Shown: positions 1 through 6,021 of the stretch, piece by piece
Numbering within the stretch: the stretch's first letter is position 1
Layout: the number at the start of each line of letters is the position of its first letter
Assembly: GCA_900769835.1 (NCBI GenBank)
Contig: CAAGIE010000058.1
Span: 1 to 8,298, forward strand
DNA from: an uncultured Oscillospiraceae bacterium
GTDB lineage: Bacteria > Bacillota > Clostridia > Oscillospirales > Oscillospiraceae
Direction of reading: 5' to 3'
DNA length: 8,298 nucleotides
Position numbers and translations under genes: made by a program
The notes under the pieces: model-generated
The model's input: the letters and a program-made list of their open reading frames with translations, nothing else
The model's database searches: none
Told to the model about the DNA's origin: nothing

Positions 1-35
1 CAAATCAGCTGCTCTACCAACTGAGCTATACCGGC
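1..35 (-). tRNA. tRNA-Thr (probably UGU anticodon), 5' part only, cut by left edge
   Basis: Read on the minus strand from position 35 leftward, the sequence has the 5' half of a tRNA: acceptor strand GCCGGTA, TA, D-arm GCTC-AGTTGGTA-GAGC, a linker A, anticodon stem strand GCTGA, and the first four loop bases TTTG. By tRNA numbering these end at position 35, so the first two anticodon bases would be U and G. A UGN anticodon with this body best fits tRNA-Thr(UGU); Ala, Ser and Pro tRNAs normally have different acceptor stems. The 3' half lies outside the window, so the identity is inferred. A perfect sigma-A promoter lies just upstream, and other tRNAs may follow off the left edge. Confidence 0.9.
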
Positions 36-55
36 AACTCAAGCAGAACACGCTT

Positions 56-84
56 ATTATATGCACCGCAGGACAGTTTGTCAA
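56..84 (-). promoter_or_regulatory. Sigma-A promoter of the tRNA gene, perfect consensus
   Basis: On the minus strand TTGACA (79-84) is followed by exactly 17 nt and then TATAAT (56-61). Transcription should start near position 49, giving a leader of about a dozen bases before the tRNA at 35. Full-consensus hexamers with optimal spacing fit the high constitutive expression needed for a stable RNA. Confidence 0.9.
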
Positions 85-134
85 GGACTTTTTTTGCAAA
101 AATGCGAAAAGCTTTCAAACCTTTCCTGCAAGGG

Positions 135-163
135 TTGACAGTACCTGCTATTTATAGTATCAT
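135..163 (+). promoter_or_regulatory. Sigma-A promoter of rpe
   Basis: TTGACA (135-140), a 17-nt spacer, then TATCAT (158-163), one mismatch from TATAAT. The predicted start near 170 leaves a leader of roughly 28 nt before the rpe ATG at 198. It is divergent from the tRNA promoter; the roughly 50 bases between the two -35 boxes are AT-rich and show no convincing operator. Confidence 0.8.
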
Positions 164-197
164 TTAGGGGAAATCAACACAGAAAGGTGTAATAATT

Positions 198-848
198 ATG
201 GCAATTCTTTCTCCCTCTATTTTGTCTTCCGACTATATGAATATGGAGCGTGACTACACCGAGGCAAAGCGCCTGGGCGTCAAGTGGCTTCACGTGGATA
301 TTATGGACGGTCACTTTGTTCCCAACCTGTCCTTTGGCTACTCCATGGTCAAAGCAATGCGTCCCATCACCGATCTGGTGCTGGATGTTCATCTGATGAT
401 CGAGACTCCCATCCGCTATGTGGAGGAGTTCTGCAAGGCAGGCGCAGACTACCTGACCATCCATGTGGAAGCAGATACTCCCGAGAACATTATGACCACT
501 CTGGACAAGATCCGCCAGTTGGGTGTCAAGCCCGGTATCGTTGTCAAGCCCAAGACCCCCGCAGAGGCAGTGGCTCCCTACCTGGACAAGGTGGATATGG
601 TGCTGGTGATGACGGTTGAGCCCGGCTTTGGCGGCCAGAAGTTTATGGCAGATATGATGCCCAAGGTCAAGAAGCTCCGTGAGATGATCGATGCAGTCAA
701 TCCCGCTTGCCATCTGGAAGTGGACGGCGGTGTGGACCTGACCACCTGCGTGACCTGCAAGGAAAACGGCGCAGACGTGCTGGTTGCCGGTTCTGCATAC
801 TTCGGCTCTAAGGATAAGGCAAACTTCATTCAGGAAATCGAAGCCTAA
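198..848 (+). CDS. rpe: Ribulose-phosphate 3-epimerase
   Basis: This cytoplasmic enzyme interconverts D-ribulose 5-phosphate and D-xylulose 5-phosphate in the non-oxidative pentose phosphate pathway. The 216-residue length is typical of this (beta/alpha)8-barrel family. The N-terminus LSPSILSSDY is characteristic. The metal ligands are visible: H32 and D34 in HVDIMDGHFVPN, H65 in DVHLMIE, and D176 in LEVDGGV; D34 and D176 are the acid/base pair in known family members. The phosphate-binding loop MTVEPGFGGQKFM (138-150) and the C-terminal VAGSAYFGS (196-204) are also present. The loop has E where many homologues have N, a common variant. The ATG at 198 has AAAGGTG at 183-189, 8 nt upstream. 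It appears to be a one-gene transcript between its own promoter and a strong terminator. Confidence 0.97.
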   Translation: MAILSPSILSSDYMNMERDYTEAKRLGVKWLHVDIMDGHFVPNLSFGYSMVKAMRPITDLVLDVHLMIETPIRYVEEFCKAGADYLTIHVEADTPENIMTTLDKIRQLGVKPGIVVKPKTPAEAVAPYLDKVDMVLVMTVEPGFGGQKFMADMMPKVKKLREMIDAVNPACHLEVDGGVDLTTCVTCKENGADVLVAGSAYFGSKDKANFIQEIEA

Positions 849-853
849 TACAT

Positions 854-882
854 ACCGGGTGTGGAATTCCACACCCGGTTTT
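854..882 (+). terminator. Intrinsic terminator of rpe, perfect palindrome
   Basis: An 11-bp perfect stem, ACCGGGTGTGG (854-864) with CCACACCCGGT (869-879), closes an AATT loop and runs into TTTT (879-882). It starts 5 nt after the rpe stop. The spmB stop codon, on the other strand, lies 4 nt beyond the hairpin, so it may also slow convergent transcription, although the minus-strand tail (ATGTATTA) is a poor U-tract. Confidence 0.9.
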
Positions 883-883
883 A

Positions 884-1399
884 TTATAAGAATTTGGCAG
901 TCAGGGAAGCCACCACAAACCCCGTCAGGTCTGCGATTAACGCGGCGGGAACGGTGTAGCGCGTCTTTTTGATCCCTGCCGCCCCAAAGTAAACGCTGAT
1001 GGTATAAAAGGTGGTTTCCGTAGAGCCCAGCATAATGGCGACAGTCCTGCCGATTTGGGAATCCACACCGTAGCGGGCCATCAGATCCGCTCCAACTGCC
1101 AATGCGGCACTGCCGCTGATAGGACGGATCAGTACCAAAATGGCCGTTTCTGCCGGAATGCCAACCACCCGAAACACGGGCGCAAAATACCCGCTGAGGG
1201 CATCGATGGCTCCTGATGCCCGAAGCATACTCACCGCAGTCAGCAGCAAAACCAGCGCCGGCACCAGCGTCCGCAATAAACGCAGACCCTCTGCGGCGCC
1301 AGACAGGAGTAAGCCGTAGGGATCTTCCTTGCGCCGCAACGCAAAACAGCAGCTGAGGAATAAAAGTAGCGGCACAATATAATCGGTTATTTTCGCCAT
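884..1399 (-). CDS. spmB: Spore maturation protein SpmB
   Basis: A 171-residue integral membrane protein of the nucleoside-recognition (Gate) family, close in length to the Bacillus subtilis SpmB. SpmA and SpmB are needed there for proper dehydration of the spore core and hence heat resistance; their molecular mechanism is not settled. Hydrophobic segments lie around residues 7-20, 43-58, 84-106 and 150-167. Family motifs include RPISGSAAL (92-100) and the stretch from GSTETT (125-130) through FYTISVYFG to KKTRY (144-148). The ATG at 1399 is chosen because TTGGAGA (1404-1410 on the minus strand) sits 4-5 nt upstream and the protein then begins MAKITDYIVP; a further-upstream in-frame start would add 21 residues unlike the family. 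Its first 13 nt overlap the end of spmA, suggesting translational coupling. Confidence 0.93.
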   Translation of the reverse strand: MAKITDYIVPLLLFLSCCFALRRKEDPYGLLLSGAAEGLRLLRTLVPALVLLLTAVSMLRASGAIDALSGYFAPVFRVVGIPAETAILVLIRPISGSAALAVGADLMARYGVDSQIGRTVAIMLGSTETTFYTISVYFGAAGIKKTRYTVPAALIADLTGFVVASLTAKFL

Positions 1400-1962
1400 A
1401 ATTTCTCCAAAATAAATGCGGCACTCAACCCCAACGCGGCCGATGCCAGACTGGTGATCCACACCGCAGGCAATATGTCAAAAGGGGAGGTCGCACCCAG
1501 GTTAGCCCGTACCGCCGCCACGGTGGCGGGAATGAGTTGAATGGATGCGGTGTTCAGCACAATGAGTCGACACAGTTCGCCGTTGGCGGAGGTGCGACCC
1601 TTTGCCAGGTGCTTTGCCGCCTCGATCCCCATTGGCGTGGCCGCATTTCCCAGCCCTAAAATGTTGGCGCAGATATTGGCGCTGACCGAGCCGGCGAAAG
1701 CAGAGTTGCTTTTGGCAGTGGGGAAGATCCTGCCGATCACCGGCATCAATAAGCGGGACAGTTTTTCGGTGATCCCGGTTTTTTCCATCAGTTTTCCCAC
1801 CCCCGACCAAAGGCATAGTGAACCGGCAATGGAAATGCTCAGGGTGATCCCGCTCTGAGCGCCCTGAGGAATTGCGGCAGCCAGCGCGTGACCGTTGCCG
1901 GTGAGGGCGGCGGCCAATATTGAAACCCCTGCAAATATCGTAAAGATCCAGCTCATCACCAT
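1387..1962 (-). CDS. spmA: Spore maturation protein SpmA
   Basis: A 191-residue membrane protein with the nucleoside-recognition (Gate) domain, near the usual SpmA length. The hallmark ANILGLGNAATPMGIEA lies at 99-115 and LNTASIQLIPATVAAVR at 136-152. Hydrophobic stretches cover roughly 4-20, 38-55, 133-151 and 163-184. With SpmB it is required in bacilli for normal spore core dehydration, and both genes are normally transcribed in the mother cell. The ATG at 1962 is preferred over the in-frame ATG six bases downstream (1956) because GGGAGGG (1969-1975, minus strand) is 6 nt away. The stop codon lies inside the start of spmB. A sigma-E-like -10 element (CATAGAAT) lies 43 nt upstream of the start. 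The gene is divergent from nfo across about 90 nt. Confidence 0.94.
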   Translation of the reverse strand: MVMSWIFTIFAGVSILAAALTGNGHALAAAIPQGAQSGITLSISIAGSLCLWSGVGKLMEKTGITEKLSRLLMPVIGRIFPTAKSNSAFAGSVSANICANILGLGNAATPMGIEAAKHLAKGRTSANGELCRLIVLNTASIQLIPATVAAVRANLGATSPFDILPAVWITSLASAALGLSAAFILEKLWRK

Positions 1963-2000
1963 ATAGATCCCTCCCGTAGAAAATATGGGATAAACCCTAT

Positions 2001-2029
2001 TTGCATTCTATGAAAAAATGTGGTATCTT
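2001..2029 (+). promoter_or_regulatory. Candidate sigma-A promoter for nfo and downstream operon
   Basis: TTGCAT (2001-2006), a 17-nt spacer, then TATCTT (2024-2029) with an upstream TGG that matches the extended -10 TGn. The predicted start is near 2036, just before the Shine-Dalgarno AAAGGAG (2037-2043), so the leader would be very short. The hexamers are imperfect. It could drive nfo, the FHA-SEDS gene and the PBP gene together, since no terminator is seen among them. Confidence 0.55.
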
Positions 2030-2036
2030 ATATCCC
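2005..2036 (-). promoter_or_regulatory. Candidate sigma-E-like promoter for spmAB
   Basis: On the minus strand CATAGAAT (2005-2012) matches the sigma-E -10 consensus CATACAnT at all but one position. The only -35-like stretch, GGGATATA (2029-2036), is 16 nt upstream, longer than the usual 13-15, and matches weakly. Sigma-E control of spmAB is known from Bacillus subtilis; applying it here is inference. The site overlaps the nfo promoter on the other strand. Confidence 0.4.
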
Positions 2037-2052
2037 AAAGGAGCAGATGTAT

Positions 2053-2880
2053 ATGTTGCGTATAGGATGTCACTTATCCGCCTCAGGCGGTTATATGGCA
2101 ATGGTGGAAACTGCCCGCTCGATCGGCGCAGACACCTTTGCGTATTTCACCAGAAATCCCCGTGGCTCTTCCGCCAAAAAGGACGACCCGAAGGATATTG
2201 AAAAAGCCGTTGCGGCTCTAAAAGAACAAGGATTCGGCAAATTAGTGGCCCACGGTGCTTATACAATGAATTTGTGTACCGCCCAGCCGGAAAACCGCGC
2301 CTTTGCCGCAAGTGTTCTGGAAGACGATTTGAAGCGGGTGGCGGCGCTGCCCGGCAACTATTATAATTTCCATCCGGGTAGCCACGTGGGGCAGGGTACT
2401 CAGGTTGGCATCGCCCAGATCGTGGACGCTTTGAGAAAGGCCATGGCGCCCGACTATCCCGTAACCGTCCTGCTGGAAACAATGGCGGGTAAGGGCAGTG
2501 AGATCGGCGGCAATTTTCAGGAATTAAAGGATATCATAGACGGTGTGGGTCGTGAGGATATCGGCGTATGTCTGGATACCTGCCACGTGTTCGATGGCGG
2601 TTATGATATCGTAAATGACCTGGACGGCGTGTTGCAGGAATTTGATCGTGTGGTGGGTCTGCACCGCCTGAAAGCGTTGCACCTGAACGACTCAAAAAAT
2701 GTTTTCGGCAGTCATAAGGATCGCCACGCCTCCATCGGCGAGGGCAACTTAGGTCTTGCCACTTTCGCAAACATCGTTAACCACCCCGCGCTGAAGGGGT
2801 TGCCGATGATCCTGGAAACACCCAATGAACTTCCCGGTTATGCCCGGGAGATCGCGCTTTTGCGAAATTTAGAAAAGTAA
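2053..2880 (+). CDS. nfo: Endonuclease IV (AP endonuclease)
   Basis: A 275-residue cytoplasmic, tri-zinc TIM-barrel enzyme of base excision repair; it cleaves the DNA backbone 5' to abasic sites. All nine metal-ligand positions of the family can be placed: H67 (VAHGAY), H107 (NFHPGS), E142 (LLETMAG), D175 and H178 (CLDTCHVF), H210 (LHLNDS), D223 and H225 (HKDRHASIG), and E255 (ILETPNE). The opening LRIGCHLSASGGY is typical. The start is ATG 2053, not ATG 2047 or 2020, because AAAGGAG (2037-2043) is 9 nt from 2053 but only 3 nt from 2047. In bacilli Nfo contributes to DNA repair in spores, which fits its position divergent from spmAB. Only 19 nt separate it from the FHA-SEDS gene, so it probably leads the operon. 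Confidence 0.96.
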   Translation: MLRIGCHLSASGGYMAMVETARSIGADTFAYFTRNPRGSSAKKDDPKDIEKAVAALKEQGFGKLVAHGAYTMNLCTAQPENRAFAASVLEDDLKRVAALPGNYYNFHPGSHVGQGTQVGIAQIVDALRKAMAPDYPVTVLLETMAGKGSEIGGNFQELKDIIDGVGREDIGVCLDTCHVFDGGYDIVNDLDGVLQEFDRVVGLHRLKALHLNDSKNVFGSHKDRHASIGEGNLGLATFANIVNHPALKGLPMILETPNELPGYAREIALLRNLEK

Positions 2881-2899
2881 AGGAAAAGGAGGGAAAGAT

Positions 2900-4600
2900 A
2901 TGCTGATCTTAGCCGGCACATACAGTGACGTGCTCAATGCGGTATTGCGTTGGGCGGCGCCCGCCATTGTGCTGATCTTAATGCTCCGCTGTCTGCTCCC
3001 TCTTCTTACTTTCCCCAGGGAGCCGGAAATTTGGGGCTGGCTCTGTATGAAAAACGGCGAAAAGCACCCCATCACCCACTGGGAAACCATTATCGGCAGT
3101 GGTAAAAATTGCGATATTGTTATTGATAACGCTAAGGTTTCCAAGACCCACTGCGTTTTGACCCGCTACGACGACGGTAGCTGGACCATCACCGATACGG
3201 ACTCTTCCACCGGTGTGAAGGTCAACCAGAAAAAACGGTCGATCTGGGCGTTGCGTCCCCAGGATGTGATCTGTATAGGCGGCGTGGAAATGACCCTGCA
3301 GCCGATGACGAAGAAGCAGGAACTGCAGCTTTCCCAGATCCGCACCAAGGCATCTTCTTTCTTCTCCGGCTTCGGCAATCTTCTGCTGCTGACGGTGTTC
3401 CAGAGCCTTTGCGCCCTTGGCTATTGCCTCAGCGGTAATGGCGAGCATATCCAGTCTGTGTTGCTGGGCTTTGGCGGCATTATGATCCTCCAGTGGCTTC
3501 TGATGATGTTCTACATTTTCATTCGCCGTACCTCTTTTGAGGTGGAAACGGTGGCGTTTTTGCTGACCACAATGGGTATGTGCGCCATTTGCGCCGTGGC
3601 ACCCGGTGAGGCGGTGAAGCAACTGCTGGCATTGGTGCTGGGACTGGCCGCTTTTCTGGGTGTGGGCTTTGCCCTGCGCGATCTGGAGCGGGCAAAAAAA
3701 GTGCGCTATTTTGCGGCGGTGGCAGGCATCGGCTTTTTGTTGATCACGCTGGTGTTCGGCACGGAATATAACGGCGCGAAGAACTGGCTTGTGATCGGCT
3801 CTATGTCCATCCAGCCCTCGGAATTGAGTAAGGTTTGCTTTGTGCTGGTGGGTGCATCTGCGATGGATCGGCTGGTAAGAAAGCGCAACCTGATTTTGTT
3901 CATCGCCTATTCCGTGTTGATCTGCGGTTGCCTGGCGCTGATGAACGATTTCGGTACGGCACTGATCTTCTTCTTTGCGTTTCTGGTGATCGCGTATCTG
4001 CGTTCCGGCAGTGTGGGTACCATCGCTCTGGCGGTGACCGCTCTGGTGTTTGCAGGTATGATCGCCTTAAAACTTGCTCCCCACGCGGTGCAAAGATTTT
4101 CCAATTGGCGCCATATCTGGGACGCCCCCCTGGATGGCGGTTATCAGCAGACAAGAGCGCTGATGTGTATGGCATCCGGCGGCTTTTTGGGTTTAGGCCC
4201 CGGTCGCGGCTGGATGAAAAATCTGTTCGCCGCAGACTCCGATATGGTGGTGGCCACCATTACCGAGGAATGGGGTCTTTTGATCGCGGTGATGCTGATT
4301 CTCAGCGTGATCGCCCTGGCAGGCTTTGTGGTGCGTACTGCCACGATGGGCAGAAGCAGTTTTTATACCATCAGCGCCTGCGCCGCAGTGAGTATTATGG
4401 TGGTGCAAGTGATCCTCAATGCGTTGGGTACTGTGGACGTGGTGCCGCTAACCGGTGTGACGTTCCCGTTCTTGTCCAACGGCGGTTCCAGTATGATCTG
4501 CTCCTGGGGACTTTTGGGCTTTATCAAGGCGGCAGATACCCGGCAGAACGCCAGTTTCGCCGTCCGTTTGCCCTGGAGAGGAGGAAAGGAGGATGAATAG
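2900..4600 (+). CDS. FHA domain fused to RodA/FtsW-type SEDS glycosyltransferase
   Basis: A 566-residue membrane protein expected to polymerise lipid II into glycan strands with the PBP encoded next. Layout: a membrane segment at about 14-37; a cytoplasmic FHA domain at about 45-135 (G66, S81, H84, N109 visible); then about 12 membrane segments. SEDS signatures are NGAKNW (291-296) leading to QPSELSK (305-311), NDFGTALIFF (349-358), the extracellular loop IWDAPLDGGYQ (406-416), EEWG (456-459), and PLTGVTFPFLSNGGSS (516-531). Most SEDS proteins have 10 membrane segments; about 12 resembles actinobacterial RodA. FHA domains bind phosphothreonine, so PrkC-type kinase input is inferred; no kinase is in the window. 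The usual FHA Arg after IG is Ser67. AAAAGGAGGG (2884-2893) sets the start. The family is secure; RodA versus FtsW or SpoVE role is not. Confidence 0.93.
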   Translation: MLILAGTYSDVLNAVLRWAAPAIVLILMLRCLLPLLTFPREPEIWGWLCMKNGEKHPITHWETIIGSGKNCDIVIDNAKVSKTHCVLTRYDDGSWTITDTDSSTGVKVNQKKRSIWALRPQDVICIGGVEMTLQPMTKKQELQLSQIRTKASSFFSGFGNLLLLTVFQSLCALGYCLSGNGEHIQSVLLGFGGIMILQWLLMMFYIFIRRTSFEVETVAFLLTTMGMCAICAVAPGEAVKQLLALVLGLAAFLGVGFALRDLERAKKVRYFAAVAGIGFLLITLVFGTEYNGAKNWLVIGSMSIQPSELSKVCFVLVGASAMDRLVRKRNLILFIAYSVLICGCLALMNDFGTALIFFFAFLVIAYLRSGSVGTIALAVTALVFAGMIALKLAPHAVQRFSNWRHIWDAPLDGGYQQTRALMCMASGGFLGLGPGRGWMKNLFAADSDMVVATITEEWGLLIAVMLILSVIALAGFVVRTATMGRSSFYTISACAAVSIMVVQVILNALGTVDVVPLTGVTFPFLSNGGSSMICSWGLLGFIKAADTRQNASFAVRLPWRGGKEDE

Positions 4601-5969
4601 AATTGCAAAGCGAACCTGGGTCGCAATGGTTTTGTCTGTGCTTCTGTTTGCCGGTCTGGTGTTCTTCCTCTGTGAATTTATGATCAAGTCGAAAACCTGG
4701 ACCATGCACGAGGGCTCTCCTCATGTCTATGAGGACAACGGAAAACTCACCTGCGGCGCAGTGGTAGACCGGGACGGCTTACTCCTGCTGGATGCCAATA
4801 ACGGGCGGGTGTACTCCTCCGACGAGGGTATCCGGAAATCCACCGTCCATTGGGTAGGCGATACCTTGGGTATGATCGATGCTCCCGTGGTGCCGTACTA
4901 TTCCGAGTACCTGCTGGACTACGATGTGTTCAACGGTGTGTATCACTATGGCGATACCAGCACAGTGGCACAGCTGACCCTTTCTTCCTATGTGCAGAAA
5001 GTTGCCGTGGAAGCGTTAGGGGAGTATAAGGGTACTGTGGCGGTGTATAACTATGAAACCGGCGAGATTATTTGCGCGGTGACGACCCCCACCTTTGACC
5101 CCAATGATCCTCCCGAGGTGGAGGGCAATGTCAGCGGTGACTATGAGGGCCTTTACTATAACCGCTTCACCCAGGGCCTGTACATTCCCGGTTCCATCTT
5201 CAAGATCGTGACCCTGGCGGCAGCCCTGGAAGAGATGCCGGAGCTGGTAAACGAAACCTTCACCTGCACCGGCTCTTGCACCTATGGACCCGATGTGATC
5301 ACCTGCGAGGACATCCATTATGACCAGACCCTGCAGGAGGCATTCCGCAATTCCTGCAACTGCGCCTTCTCCCGGTTGGCAGAGCGCTTAGGCCCTCAGA
5401 AACTGCGGGAGTACGTGGAGAAATTCGGTGTGCTGGACAGTGTTTCCTTTGACGGTGTCACCACCGCAAAAGGCAATTTCGATATTTCCGATGCCATGGA
5501 TGCCAGCGTGGCCTGGAGCGCCATCGGTCAGCATAAGGATCAGATCAACCCCTGCGGCTTTATGACCTTTATGGGCGCCATTGCGGCGGGCGGTCAGGGC
5601 GTGCAACCCTACGTAGTAGATAGCATTCTGGCAGGCAAGCATATTACCTACCAGGCATCTACCACAGTTGGCGAGCCGATCATGTCACGGGCTACCGCAG
5701 AAATTCTGCAGTCCTACTTAGGGCTGAACGTGGAAGAAAAGTACGGCAGTGAAAATTTCCCGGGGCTTACCGTGTGCGCCAAAACCGGCACCGGCGAGGT
5801 GGGCGGCGATAAGAAGTCCAACGCAATGTTTGCGGGTTTCGTGGAAAACAGCGAATACCCCCTGGCATTTATCATCTGCGTGGAAGACGGCGGCTACGGC
5901 AAGCGTATCTGCGTACCCATTGCCTCCAAAGTTCTGGAGGCCTGCCAAATTGCCCTTGGCGGCGAATAA
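4593..5969 (+). CDS. Compact PbpA-type penicillin-binding protein (transpeptidase)
   Basis: A 458-residue monofunctional DD-transpeptidase that should crosslink peptidoglycan outside the membrane. An N-terminal signal anchor lies at about 9-30, followed by a short non-catalytic region to about 125. The transpeptidase domain has all three motifs: S201-I-F-K204 (in YIPGSIFKIVT), S254-C-N256 and K397-T-G399. It is shorter than typical class B enzymes (usually over 550 residues) and closest in organisation to mycobacterial PbpA, including the SCN motif. The chain is rich in extracytoplasmic cysteines, including C225, C229, C238, C255, C257 and C395. The ATG at 4593 lies 8 nt inside the preceding SEDS gene; AGAGGAGG (4577-4584) is 8 nt upstream, while a second AAAGGAGG (4585-4592) directly abuts the ATG. 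This coupling supports a SEDS-PBP complex. A terminator follows. Confidence 0.93.
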   Translation: MNRIAKRTWVAMVLSVLLFAGLVFFLCEFMIKSKTWTMHEGSPHVYEDNGKLTCGAVVDRDGLLLLDANNGRVYSSDEGIRKSTVHWVGDTLGMIDAPVVPYYSEYLLDYDVFNGVYHYGDTSTVAQLTLSSYVQKVAVEALGEYKGTVAVYNYETGEIICAVTTPTFDPNDPPEVEGNVSGDYEGLYYNRFTQGLYIPGSIFKIVTLAAALEEMPELVNETFTCTGSCTYGPDVITCEDIHYDQTLQEAFRNSCNCAFSRLAERLGPQKLREYVEKFGVLDSVSFDGVTTAKGNFDISDAMDASVAWSAIGQHKDQINPCGFMTFMGAIAAGGQGVQPYVVDSILAGKHITYQASTTVGEPIMSRATAEILQSYLGLNVEEKYGSENFPGLTVCAKTGTGEVGGDKKSNAMFAGFVENSEYPLAFIICVEDGGYGKRICVPIASKVLEACQIALGGE

Positions 5970-5986
5970 TCAGATATGGAAAGAAT

Positions 5987-6021
5987 ACCCCCTGCATAAG
6001 GTGTTGCAGGGGGTGTTTTTT
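5987..6021 (+). terminator. Intrinsic terminator of the nfo-SEDS-PBP operon, overlapping a downstream SD
   Basis: A 10-bp perfect stem, ACCCCCTGCA (5987-5996) with TGCAGGGGGT (6005-6014), an 8-nt loop, then G and six T (6016-6021). It begins 17 nt after the PBP stop. The 3' arm contains AGGGGGTG, which is also the only ribosome-binding site for the small gene starting at 6022, so the hairpin would both terminate transcription and hide that site in read-through RNA. Confidence 0.88.

Noticed and set aside
36..134. Possible operator or small RNA between the divergent tRNA and rpe promoters.
   Set aside because: Apart from the promoters there are only A/T runs and a short AAAGCTTT palindrome, which is not enough to support a site.
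174..1424. A long minus-strand open frame of 416 codons running antisense to rpe and across the end of spmB.
   Set aside because: It opposes the well-supported rpe frame, has low-complexity His/Gly/Leu-rich composition typical of antisense shadows, and has no recognisable domain or good start signal.
3835..4596. A 253-codon plus-strand frame inside the FHA-SEDS gene in another phase.
   Set aside because: It overlaps conserved SEDS motifs in the correct frame, is Arg/Gly-rich as expected for a frame-shifted reading of GC-rich DNA, and resembles no family.
5749..6021. In-frame upstream extension of the small membrane protein into the 3' end of the PBP gene.
   Set aside because: The extension is an out-of-frame reading of the PBP transpeptidase region and crosses the terminator stem; only the part from ATG 6022 has a proper start context.
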